DNA of 25,388 bases from assembly GCA_001632435.1 (NCBI GenBank), contig KV423976.1, positions 119,714 through 145,101 of the forward strand, in the 5' to 3' direction. Source of the stretch: Calocera cornea HHB12733 (lineage: Eukaryota > Basidiomycota > Dacrymycetes > Dacrymycetales > Dacrymycetaceae). The notes under the pieces are model-generated. The model saw nothing but the letters and a program-made list of their open reading frames with translations, ran no database searches and had not been told where the DNA came from. A program made the translations under genes and the position numbers. Positions 1-9,546 of this stretch are shown one piece after another (position 1 is the first letter of the stretch; each line of letters begins with the position of its first letter).

Positions 1-776
1 TCACACGAATGGCACGAATGGCACGAATGGAACAAATGAGCATTCACACGAATGGCAGGAATGGGCATTCACACGAATGGCACGAATGGAACGAATGGCA
101 CAAATGGCACAAATGGGCATGAATAAGTGTGAATGCTCATTCGTTCCATTCGTGCCATTCGTGCCATTTGTGTGAATGCCCATTTGTTCCCTTCGTGCCA
201 TTCGTGCCATTTGTGCCATTCATGTGAATGCTCATTTGTTCCATTCATGCCATTCGTTCCATTCGTGCCATTCGTGTGAAGTCCCATTTGTGCCATTTGT
301 GCCATTCGTTCCATTCGTGCCATTTGTGTGAATGCCCATTCGTGCCATTCGTGCCATTCATTCCATTCGTGCCATTTGTGTGAATGCTCATTTGTTCCAT
401 TCGTGCCATTCATGCCATTTGTGTGAAGTCCCATTCGTGCCATTCGTGCCATTCGTGCCATTCGTGCCATTCGTGTGAAGTCCCATTCATGCCATTCGTG
501 CCATTCGTGCCATTCGTGTGAAGTCCCATTTGTGCCATTCGTGCCATTCGTTCCATTCGTGCCATTCGTGTGAATGTCCATTCGTGCCATTCGTGCCATT
601 CGTTCCATTTGTGCCATTCGTGTGAAGTCCCATTTGTGCCATTTGTGCCATTCGTTCTATTCGTGCCATTCGTGCCATTCATGTGAATGCCCATTCGTGC
701 CATTCGTGCCATTCGTTCCATTCGTGCCATTTGTGTGAATGCCCATTCATGCCATTCATGCCACTTGTCCCATTCA
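1..776. repeat. Inverted nonamer minisatellite
   Basis: The stretch is built from a 9-bp unit, CCATTCGTG, with variants carrying TTC, TTTG or CATG changes. Blocks of about three to six units are separated by an 11-bp spacer of the form GTGTGAATGCC or GTGTGAAGTCC. From about 139 to the right end the unit reads CCATTCGTG on the plus strand. From 1 to about 120 it reads as the reverse complement, CACGAATGG. The orientation switches across a short non-repeat segment near 121-130. The array continues beyond the left edge of the window. The nonamer has no stop codon in any of its six frames, so the long open frames here are artefacts. It does not resemble a TTAGGG telomere repeat. Confidence 0.93.
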
Positions 777-1156
777 ATTCATAGAATAAGTTCTGGGTTC
801 ATCCTTCTTATTACTTCTCTTCCCTCTCACCCAGAGTGTTTGATGAGAGACAGACATACCTCCCCAAGGTAGCACCCTGCCCTCCTCCTACCTGCCCCAT
901 CCACTGACCTGGACCAGCAGTGAAGGGCCCTCCTCTCAGGAGTCTCTCTGTGTGCAGAAGACATAGTAACAATCACCCACATGGCCACACACCATGCGGT
1001 TTCCTGACTGTCCAACACCGGCCACCATGTAGAGCGGCTGCTCTGCTCCCGCTCCTTTGTACAAATGATACAATACAATAAATACACGTGACTATCCTCC
1101 GACCGGCACCTCCCCCCTCCTCCCCATCCCTCCCTCCCGCCGACTCGTCCGCACTC
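777..1156. other. Intergenic, upstream of the first gene
   Basis: No coding signal is seen. An AT-rich patch at about 1064-1083 (ACAATAAATA-like) is followed by a CACGTG E-box at 1085-1090, roughly 70 bp before the chosen start codon. This could be the core promoter of the gene at 1157, but no canonical TATA box is present. Confidence 0.5.
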
Positions 1157-2494
1157 ATGTTCGCATTCCTCACTGACAAGCTCGACAGCCTCGACGCGAG
1201 CATCGCAGAGCGCACATTCGAGCGCCTCCAGCCGCGCTACACCGTCCCCGGCCGCTCGTTCGTTCGCAAGGGATGGCAGGCCGCACAGGCGACGTATGAT
1301 GATATGCTCGTACGCCCTATCCCGCCTGCTCCAGTCTGTTAGGGGGAAACTCACCCTCGCAACCCAGACGCTGCTCGACACCAACTTCGCTGAAGCAGCC
1401 AGCTCCGTCTACGCCTGCAACCCAGACAGCAAGCGCTCGATGGACAGCGCACTGGGGGCGATCGCCCTCCTTGTGCACTGCTACCCCTCCCAGCTCGCCG
1501 AGCTGGACGTCGGCCGCGCCTTTAGCCGCTCCCAGCCGGTCGTCCTCCGCGTGCTTGGCGGGAAGGGACCGAGCGCGGGCGCGGGCACGACGGGGGTCGT
1601 GCTCGCCTGGCTGTGGGCGCTCGTCCTCCCAGCGCAGGCGGAGTCCGTCCACCTGGAACAGGAGCTCCTCGTGCCCATCATCCAGGTGCGTCCCCGCTCC
1701 CCACTCCCCACTCCCGGCAAGCTCCATTCAGCACCGTACTAACGCCCGGGGGCAGCACCTCGTCCCCCTCTCCTCCCTCTCCCCAGCCCCCTCAACGCGC
1801 TTCATAGCCTTCCGCCTCCTCTCCTTCCTCCTCGGCCTCCTCCCGCCCCTCTCAACCCTCTCCCTCCTCCGCTCTTTCCTCGCGCCCGAGTGCCCGTTCC
1901 CCCAGATGCGCGTCGCGGCCGTAGGGCTGGTGAAGGAGCATGTGCTCGCGGCCCTGAGATCGCCGGTGCGCACATCGCACCATCCCGCTCTCCCTCCCGG
2001 GCAGACACTGACCAGCCTCCGCAATAGGTCGCATCCCCCTTCTCCACCCCGCTGCTGATGCAGACCCTGGGCCCGGTGCTCCTCCGCCCGCAGCCCGCAG
2101 ACCTCTTCTCCCCCCCCGCCGCCCCCACGCTCGCAGAGTTCGTAGACTCGTCCGAGCCCGCCCGCCTCGTCGAGTGCATGAGCCTGCTGTACGTGCTCCT
2201 GCAAGTGGACACGCAGAACCGGGTGCGTCCCCTTCCTGCCATCCCAGCGCCGTCTTCCGCCGCCTCGCGGCTGCTTCATAGGCTGACTGACGCCCATACG
2301 CACCACAGACAGCAGCCCGTGACGCGCTCCCCGAGCTGACCGTGCGCGTGCTCACGCCCCTCCGGGCTCTGCTCACGCTCTGGCAGCCCCAGATGGAGAG
2401 GGACGACGAGGTGTCCATGGCCCTTTCGGGCCTTGTCATCTCCCTTGAGCGGTTCGATGCGCTGTCAATATCAATACCAATGCCAATATCATGA
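1157..2494 (+). CDS. Helical-repeat protein, possible Ybp2/Alf4/glomulin family
   Basis: Five exons give 353 residues: 1157-1309, 1368-1685, 1756-1965, 2028-2222 and 2309-2494. All four introns (58, 70, 62 and 86 nt) fall in phase 0. Intron 2 carries a perfect TACTAAC branch site at 1737-1743, which fixes its acceptor at 1755; the alternative acceptor at 1786 leads to an in-frame stop. The start is the first ATG of MFAFLTDKLDSLDAS; an in-frame upstream ATG at 1088 would add a proline/serine-rich leader. The protein is rich in leucine-containing helices (for example LSLLRSFLAPECPFPQMR and MSLLYVLLQ), in the style of an ARM/HEAT solenoid. The resemblance to the YAP/Alf4/glomulin family is from memory and moderate. 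Known members are clearly longer (about 600 residues), and this one ends in a low-complexity tail (SISIPMPIS), so it may be shortened at the C-terminus. No signal peptide or membrane segment is seen. Confidence 0.62.
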
Positions 2495-2781
2495 CCATGC
2501 CAGCCAGACCGCACAATACCAGACCAGACTCCATTGCCAACCGTAATGACCGGCCGGGCGGTTCGGGCGCGGTGATGATGCGTCCCGGAAGCGAATCGCG
2601 GCATCGGCATCGGCATTCGGAGTGTGCTACCTCCGAGCCGGTCCGAAGCCGCCGTCATATTTGGGCGCTCCGGTGCCCCCAAGTGCACCTGAATGGGATA
2701 GCATAAGCCGTGTCTTATCATGCAGCTGGTCCGTCCACGCTGGCTAGCCTTCCTCTGCTCCCACCATCATCTACAACAACG

Positions 2782-4058
2782 ATGCTGACCATCCACTGCT
2801 CCGGCTCGCCATACGAGGTGCGCCTCCCTCTACCCCCATCGCCGCGTAGCACCACTCGCTGACCATCCGGCCACTGACAGATCGGCTTCGAGCACGGCCA
2901 GAAGGCCGCCCCGCTCGTCGCGCGCTCCATGGCCTTCTACGCGGGGCTCTTCGAGAGCAAGTCGAAGATGGACTGGCCCACGGTCAGGCAGACCGCGCTC
3001 AAGTGGCAGCCGCATTTGCATGAGCACTATCCGGCGCTGGAGGAGGAGATGCAGGGTGCGTCCGTTCTCCCACTCCCACTCCCACTCCCACGACCACGAC
3101 CACCCCCGATCCGCGCGCGCCTGCACACTGCCGCAGAGTCGAAGAGACACGGCTGACGAGCATGATGTGTATGTAGGTCTGGCAGCCGGCGCGGGTGTGG
3201 AGTACCCCGACATCCTCGCTCTGAACGTCAGGACGGAGATTGCGTTCGGCCTGTTCAGCGACGGGTGCACGGCCCTGGCATGGAAGACGGACGGCGCGAG
3301 CTTCCTGGGCCAGAACTGGGATGTGCGTCCGCCTGCCTGCTTCCCTCCTGAGAGCGAGAACGCACGCTGATTGATCTGTATCGCAGTGGATGCCGGCGCA
3401 GAAGGAGAACCTGATCATCGCGAACATTGTGCAGGCGGGCAAGCCCGCGATCAGCATGGTGACCGAGGCGGGGATCATCGGCAAGATCGGGCTGAACAGC
3501 GCGGGCGTCGGCGCGTGCCTGAACGCGATCCGGATCGCCGGCGCGGACTTTGCGCGCACGCCCGTCCACCTCTGCCTGCGCCTCGTCCTCGAGTCGGCCT
3601 CGCTCGACGCGGCCGTTGCCGCGGTGGAGCAGTACGGCTGCGCCTCGTCCGCGCACATCCTCGTCGCGGACCCGCACGGCTCTGTGGGGCTCGAGCTCAC
3701 GCACAAGACGGTGATCAAGCTGCCGATGGACGGCAAGGGGCGTGTCTTCCACTCGAACCATCTCCTGCAGAAGCCCGCGTGGGTCACGAGCGAGACGATG
3801 GCGCTGGGCGACAGCAAGGAGCGCGTGGTGCGCATCCGCCAGCTGGCCGACAAGCTCGGCGCCTTCCCCGATGCGGAGGACGTCAAGAGCGTGTTCAGGG
3901 ACGAGGACGGCTACCCCGGCTCGATCAACCGCGCCTGCGCGGGCACGAGCGAGAGCGCGACCCTCTTCAACATCGTCATGGACCTGACCGCCAAGACTGC
4001 GACCGTGACCAAGGGCCGCCCGACCGAGGCCGACGAGGTGGTCACCCTGTCATTCTAG
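2782..4058 (+). CDS. Acyl-CoA:6-aminopenicillanate acyltransferase-like protein (peptidase C45 family)
   Basis: Four exons (2782-2817, 2881-3055, 3177-3322, 3387-4058) encode 342 residues, close to the roughly 357 of the Penicillium enzyme. The N-terminus MLTIHCSGSPYEIGFEHG is typical of the family. The key motif is SDGCTALAW. In this N-terminal-nucleophile family the precursor cleaves itself between Gly and Cys, and the Cys becomes the nucleophile; here that is Gly100-Cys101, matching Cys103 of the Penicillium protein. The GQNWDWM motif follows at about 115-121 and spans intron 3, which supports that junction. The 12-residue first exon is supported by a good donor and by the family-like N-terminus. 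The protein ends in VVTLSF, so it lacks the SKL/ARL-type peroxisomal signal of the penicillin enzyme. Basidiomycetes are not known to make penicillin, so the substrate is probably another amide, N-acyl amino acid or peptide. The gene converges with the methyltransferase gene, with 78 bp between stop codons. Confidence 0.9.
3067..3102 (+). repeat. Hexanucleotide tandem repeat inside an intron
   Basis: Four copies of CTCCCA (3067-3090) are followed by two copies of CGACCA (3091-3102). They lie inside intron 2 of the acyltransferase gene (3056-3176, 121 nt). The other two introns of that gene are 63 and 64 nt, so repeat expansion probably explains the extra length. A pyrimidine-rich tract like this may also affect splice-site choice. 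Confidence 0.85.
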
Positions 4059-4136
4059 ACATCTATTGTATCTCTATTCTCTAGCTTCAGGACGGATATC
4101 CAATGTTCGAGTACCAATACAAAGGTTGAGCTCCCC

Positions 4137-4904
4137 CTACAGCACGTATCTCCCAACCGCTCGGTAAAACAGGTGCCAATCAGGTATGTCCTCCTCCCCA
4201 ACGTGCTTCTCGGACCAGGGCACCTGCTCGACCCACCTCGCCGTATCCCGATCGAGCCGGCAGCCATTCCAGACGACCGACCAGGCGGGACTCCAGAACC
4301 TCTGGATGAGCCTTGACGACCAGACGGGGGACAGACAGTGTTCGTACATGAGTAGGGTGCCCCCGGGCCGCTTCAGGAGAGTAAGGCACAGCGTCGGGAT
4401 GACCTGCTCGGCGTTGGGCACCGAGCACAGCGTCAGGAACGAGATGATCGTGTCCACCTGCCCCTCCCCGACCGCCGCGGCGATGCGGCCGACCTCGTGC
4501 GCCCCAAAGGGGAGGATGAGCGCTGTGCCGTCGTCCTCGGAGAGCCCCGCGTCGGCGATACTCCGCCTCAGCCCCGGGTGCATATCCTCGTTCGGCTCGA
4601 CGGCGATGTACCTGTCCACGGCCGCCCTCTCAAAGTACTGCAGGCTGTGCCCGTGCCCCGCGCCGATCTCGAGCACCACCCCGCTCGCGTGCGGGGTGAC
4701 CAGCACGCGTTTCGCCGGCGCGGAGTGCGCGTCCAGCCCCGGGCCGAAGACGGCCCAGAAACCGGCCATGAAGATGTTGCGCAGCTTCTGGGGGCGGAGC
4801 AGGAGCCGCGGGTTGGCCCATAGTGCGCGGAGGGTCGGGGGAAGGCCGAGCTGGAAGCAGTAAAGGAGTTGGAGAGGGGGGTCCAGGAATAGAGGGATCC
4901 ACAT
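4137..4904 (-). CDS. METTL7-like SAM-dependent methyltransferase
   Basis: A single exon of 255 residues. Class I methyltransferase motif I is VVLEIGAGHGHS (about residues 76-87), followed by the acidic motif II strand in YIAVEPNEDM and by TIISFLTLCSVPN and LKRPGGTLLMYEH. The tail WSPAWSVVWNGCRLDRDTA, ending in a conserved F-Y-x-x-V-G-Y/R pattern, resembles animal METTL7 proteins, which are lipid-droplet or ER thiol methyltransferases, and fungal methyltransferase type 11 proteins. The N-terminus (MWIPLFLDPPLQLLYCFQLG) is hydrophobic and may anchor the protein at a membrane, as in METTL7. The acceptor substrate cannot be read from the sequence; a small thiol or lipid-like molecule is an inference from the family. 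Its 3' end faces the acyltransferase gene with only 78 bp between stop codons. Confidence 0.85.
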   Translation of the reverse strand: MWIPLFLDPPLQLLYCFQLGLPPTLRALWANPRLLLRPQKLRNIFMAGFWAVFGPGLDAHSAPAKRVLVTPHASGVVLEIGAGHGHSLQYFERAAVDRYIAVEPNEDMHPGLRRSIADAGLSEDDGTALILPFGAHEVGRIAAAVGEGQVDTIISFLTLCSVPNAEQVIPTLCLTLLKRPGGTLLMYEHCLSPVWSSRLIQRFWSPAWSVVWNGCRLDRDTARWVEQVPWSEKHVGEEDIPDWHLFYRAVGRYVL

Positions 4905-5753
4905 CGTTCGGCTGACGATTGAGGGGGTTTGGCTGGGTCGGTTTCGTGGTTACTGTGGCAGATGATATCTCGCCTTCGTCGAAGTAGGATGGAAGGAAGC
5001 AAGAACGGATACGACAGCATCCCCCACGTGAGTCGCAATGTTCCGTGTTCCACATGGTCCCCGGGCCCCTGCCGTACCATGTGCTTACTTTTCTAAGAAA
5101 GGACCCTTCGTCATTGAATCTGCTAGGACAACATTTCATTTGCATTCTCGTATCTACACCGGCCCCCTGGCCACGGCTATCGCAACACCCGCTAGTACTA
5201 CGAGCAATCAAAAAGGAACACAAGAGATGACCTCTTGCGGGACATGGAATACAGGGAAGAGAGTGGGCGGCACAAACACAACTATCCTTCCGACTTCCTC
5301 GCTTTTACGTCCGCGTGTGGGTGGGTTACGGCCCCGTCGCCGATATGGTGAATATACGATTTGCGTGTATGAACTGAGGCGCATACGCGAGATACAAGTA
5401 TCTCGGCTTTGTGGATGTTGGCATATGGGCGTGGAGGAAGGTACGCGTATCGGCGAGGGGGTCGCGGGGGGTGCGGTGAGATGGATCAGATTGCTTGGGG
5501 ATTGCATAAGACAATGACCAGTGCCTGTTTTGCTTTTTATGTGCGAGTGTAGATGGTGTGCGGCGGGGTTCCACGGACGATGAAGGGAGGATGGGGACAG
5601 GAAGTGTGCTTGTGCAGCTGGGAGGACAGTTCGGGGACGCAAGAACAAGATTGGAGACCAAGGAGACAGAGCCGAATTCGAACTGAAAGAGACCAAGCGA
5701 AGGACGAGATGGGTGAAACGAGTGACAAGAGTTCTCGGCGGGGCCCCGCCAGC
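4905..5753. other. Intergenic region
   Basis: It separates the start of the methyltransferase gene from the stop of the first DUF6534 gene. Open frames of up to 162 codons occur on both strands but show no recognisable domain and no consistent splice pattern. The 5' control region of the methyltransferase and the 3' untranslated region of the DUF6534 gene should lie here. I see no TATA box, repeat or RNA gene. Confidence 0.5.
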
Positions 5754-7089
5754 CTAGACGCGGTTCGTGGGGCGAGGAACGGTGTACTTCTCGAAGTCAT
5801 CTTCGGAGTCGAGCTCCTTCGCCTTGACCGACTCGTCGAGTTCGGAAGCGTCGATGTCGACACCGTAAGGGGAGTGCCCAGCGGTGCCGTCGCGGTCGTG
5901 CTGGGTCGTCACAGTCACCTGGATGGGGTCCTGGAAGTGGGTCAGTTCATGGGGCCTTGTGACAAGGGAGGTCGCCGCTTACGTTCTTCCTGCGACTGCC
6001 CGTCATAGCATAACCGCTGTCCTGAACGTCGCCGTTGCTGACAAGACCAGGCTTGGACATGCCGTACTTCTTGACCGCAGGGCTAGGGGTCATCTGGAAG
6101 CTGCGGCTGCCGGCGAGCTGCTCCATGAGGTCGTGCCTGCTGTTGACGTTGACCATGAGGGAGATGTGGTACAGACGAACGCAGACGAAGTTGATGCCGT
6201 TGGGCCAGCCGTTGCGGATGGTACCGAACTGGACAGCGACGATGAACGCGAGGATGGCCGTCAACCTGTTAAAAACACATGAGCCTGATGGTGTGTTCAC
6301 ACGTGAACCACTCACATGTTGGTCTCGATGGTGATGATGACCAGCTTGTCGATAACACCCTGGGTGCGCTTGAAGGCAGTCTTGTTCTGACGGAGGAGGT
6401 AGACCAGGGCAATGGTAATGACAACATCCTATCAGATGTTAGATGTATGCGCATATATGTGGCGGTGGCAGCCACGTACCGCTGCGGCGGCGCCTGCCTG
6501 CCAGCACCAGACACCGTAGGTGAACGAGCCAAACTTGCTCTGCCTGACCAGCTTGAACGCCATAATGGTACTGGCGACAGCCCAGCCGAGCTGGAAGATG
6601 GAGATGAGGACGATGATGCCGGCGATGCACAGTCCGAGCCACTTGATGGTGCGCACGCCGAGTGTGTAAACGCGCCAGGCGAAGAAGAACTGGACGACCG
6701 TGGCGAGGATGCCGTTGAGGAGGAGGTTGACGTTGTAGGACCAGTCGACGTAGTCAAGGCCGACGAGGTTGCCCCAGTGGGTAACGAACCAGAAGTAGAC
6801 GCACTTTGGCAGGAGCGCGGAGTGGAGGAAGTTGAGTCCGGCGGCACCATAGACGAGCATCTGCATCTGCCAGCTGTCGCCACTGAAGTTCTTGTGGTAG
6901 TACCAGGTCTGGTAGATGGACACGCCGGTCAGCGTCTGCGCGATCATCGTTCCGATGAGGATGGCGCCTGGGAGAGTTGAGCATATCGTGGCGAACGGTG
7001 CGCATATACTTACCGAGCGTGTCGGTGAGATCGACCTGGGTCGGGGACGCGACGTAGGCGGGGAGATCAGGGAGGTCGGCGACAGACAT
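5754..7089 (-). CDS. DUF6534 seven-helix membrane protein (first copy)
   Basis: Five exons (7014-7089, 6480-6967, 6316-6428, 5983-6265, 5754-5930) encode 378 residues. Introns are 46-52 nt with donors such as GTAAGT and GTGAGT. Exon 1 gives the hydrophilic N-terminus ending PTQVDLTDTLG. About seven hydrophobic segments follow between residues 26 and about 265, for example GAILIGTMIAQTLTG, IAGIIVLISIFQLGWAV and DVVITIALVYLL. The conserved block GVIDKLVIITIETNMLTAIL with RNGWPNGINFV is the DUF6534 signature region of Agaricomycete membrane proteins. The cytosolic tail of about 100 residues is charged (DIDASELDESVKAKELDSED). The family resembles receptors in topology but has no established ligand or activity. 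It is paralogous to the gene at 12583-14081, sharing LDLTD near the N-terminus, the YVDxSYNxNL segment, the intron just before LTAIL and the RNGWPN block. Confidence 0.88.
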
Positions 7090-9546
7090 TGTGAGGAGAC
7101 GCGATGATCCAAGCGCGGGCGCGGGGATAGTGGACGATGGGGAGGGGAAAACGAAGGGGGGCGATGGTAGTCAAGAGAGTGACGACGGGGGGACGATCGA
7201 CTGGGGGAGAGAGAGGGGGTATTTGAGTGCGTGCGGGCTGAGACAGAAGGTGGCCCGGGGAGAAGCGTGGTGGGAGGTTGGAAAGCGAGGGTGACGATGG
7301 GACCGGGAGACGCACCTCGGCCCACGCGACCGCCGCTGCCACAGACCACAGACCAACAACTTTGCGTGCAGAGCCGAGGTCGGGTCCCGCACGCACACAC
7401 CTGCACTTCCATTCCGGGCAGAGGTTGCACGGGTCCAGTCGCAGAAGCAACAGACGGCCCTTCCCTGGATCCATGGAGGCAAGAACACGCGGGTGCGTAC
7501 CCCCGGTTTACCATTCCCCACGTTCACATCACATACAATCCCTCGCAAGACTGCCCCGTATCCAGGCGGATCTCGGGCCACCGACCGCCGACTCGTCGTC
7601 CCATACCGGGTGCCGCACGACCACCCCGGCCCCGGGCCATATAGAAAGACGGGCGCGTTTCGCGCTAGTGCTACCCCAGGCGAGCTTGCGAGTTAGAATC
7701 GCCGAGACGATACTAAAGGTGGTCTTTTCGTCCCTCGTTCTGATGGAGCAGGGCATGCATGGCGAACTTGGTGATTGCGCCCGTGCACAACCCCAAAAAC
7801 TGATACTGGCGGATGGGAAGGGTTGCGTCCGCGGCTAGAATCCGGAGAGTTGTTGAATGCGCCTACCCGCCGCTGGAGGGGCAAACCTGCCGCGAATAGC
7901 GAGAAAATCCTGCGGGTTCCTGCTGTCTCCCTTCCTGAGATTGTGCAGAGGAGGAAGGACGCGGTGTTCACATGTGCACTTCATCAACAGCGCACGCCTG
8001 CACCGGTTCGCGTCATGAAGGAGAATTGGTCGGGGGCCAGGAGACCCCGGAAGTGGCTTCTTTTGATGCGGCGGAGGAGCGTCAACGGGCCCTGAGTGCC
8101 CAGAGCTCCGTCCGCTCGGTTGCCGCAGGTCACGCAGTCACACTCTCCCCTGCATCACCACGCGAAGCCTGCTGTTTCGGGCAGGCGCATACGCGCATAT
8201 GGTATGCCGATCATGCATTGGGAAATCCCAATACCCTGGGCGTTAATCAGCGCAGAATGGCCCGACTCACTGGCTATTTGTTATCGCACTACTTAGTAAC
8301 AAACTAACAACGACATTCTCAGCAATGCAGCAATGCTCACGCCCTTCGTACATCCGGCTTCTCACTTGTTGCGAGCAGCCACGTATATACCTGCGAATAG
8401 AACAAGCCCATCGTCTACCGAACCCTCTTACGCATTCTCTTCCCACCGTCCCCAGGCCCCAACCCTCCCCTCCGCTTCCCCTCACCCGCCCGCGTCGGCG
8501 ATCCACCCCAACCCGCGCACATGTTCTATCTTATCTCGCTTTCTGCCGCGTCTGATGCTCGTCGTACGTAGTACACAGAAGTGCCACCTGCCACCCCACG
8601 CTGCCCTGAATGGGTGACGTCCGAGATGAGAAATCAAATGATAGAGATCAGAACGTCCGCTATCTCTCGAAGACACGCGGATCGGGCGGCGTGCCTGGCT
8701 CGGTAACTTGGCATCGAGTTGCTATGGCGGAGCTCCACGAGCTCGAGAAGGAAAGCGCTCGGCGAAAGATAGGATACCGCTCCGGCGTCCTGGGGCTACA
8801 TCCTACGGCCAAGTTCGCAGTAGAAACCTGTTGCTGAACCACTTGTGGGGAGCTTGAGCGGACGAAGCCTGTGGCCAAGAGCTCGGTGACGCCTCGTCGA
8901 GCGGCCAATCCAGGCCCCTTGATCCTCTGCAGGGTGCAGCATGCGGCCGCCTCGTTAGCCGACAAACCAGCTCGCCGGTACACACGCTACACTCGTGTCC
9001 CGACGGTCTGTACCCACCCCTCCTTCTCCGTATCTCCTTCCTGTGAAGAGTAAGCTGCCGACCCGCTTCGCTCAGCGAGGTCCCAGTGTGGAACATCCCG
9101 TCAAGGGTGAGAAGCGGATGAGCAAGTCGAAGGTGGCCCCAGCTGCGGATCCTGCATGCCGGCGCTGCATCCGCTTATTGCGGTTTGGCCCGGACGAGGC
9201 CGGAGCGGAGGCGATGGGACGATGGATGGCAGTGCCCTGTGGGATAGTGGGAAATGGCAACACGAAGCACTGACTCGGCCTTGGCCACCAGCCACAGCCG
9301 GAGGAGCTGCTTCATGAAATGGTCCGCGGATGGGAGGTCCGAGCGTGTCAAGATCTGCCCAGAACCGGAGACGAACAACATGATCGTATTCTTTGCCTGG
9401 AACCTACAGTCTGTGATATCTTGAGCGAGCGATGTATGAAGAAGCAGAAGAGACAGAGCTACAGAAACCCGGGTGAATGTGGTGCAGCGCGGAAGTGAAA
9501 CGTATAGATCGAGCACGAGAATAACGCCTTCGTAGGCTCGTCTCGC
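7090..9546. other. Long intergenic region (2.46 kb)
   Basis: It lies between the start of the first DUF6534 gene and the stop of the first DUF7918 gene. Open frames of up to 186 codons exist but have no recognisable domains, no coherent splice structure and overlapping rivals on both strands. The right end contains the weak candidate reading frame at 9175-9516, listed separately. I see no terminal repeats, transposase motifs, tRNA or other structured RNA. A decayed mobile element cannot be excluded. Confidence 0.5.
9175..9516 (-). CDS. Weak candidate small ORF with signal-peptide-like start
   Basis: An open frame of 113 codons starts 31 bp downstream of the stop of the DUF7918 gene at 9547, on the same strand. 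The first 32 residues contain a hydrophobic run (VSVALSLLLLHTSLAQ) after a short basic stretch, which resembles a secretion signal with a possible cleavage after the Ala-Gln. The middle (ADHFMKQLLRLWLVAKAES) looks helical. I recognise no family. It could be part of the 3' untranslated region of the upstream gene or a relic. Confidence 0.2.
   Translation of the reverse strand: MLDLYVSLPRCTTFTRVSVALSLLLLHTSLAQDITDCRFQAKNTIMLFVSGSGQILTRSDLPSADHFMKQLLRLWLVAKAESVLRVAISHYPTGHCHPSSHRLRSGLVRAKPQ

Noticed and set aside
1..730. Long open frames of up to 182 codons with repeated MARMER, TNGTNG and HEWHEW peptides
   Set aside because: They are produced by a stop-free 9-bp repeat that is open in several frames at once. 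There is no start context, domain or splice evidence.
3371..4084. A 237-codon plus-strand frame overlapping the acyltransferase gene
   Set aside because: It is an out-of-frame shadow of the last acyltransferase exon, rich in Arg and Gly, while the real frame carries family motifs.
6279..6980. A 233-codon plus-strand frame opposite the first DUF6534 gene
   Set aside because: It is antisense to well-supported exons and crosses their introns. Its Asp/Glu/Val-rich composition is the expected reverse complement of hydrophobic membrane segments.
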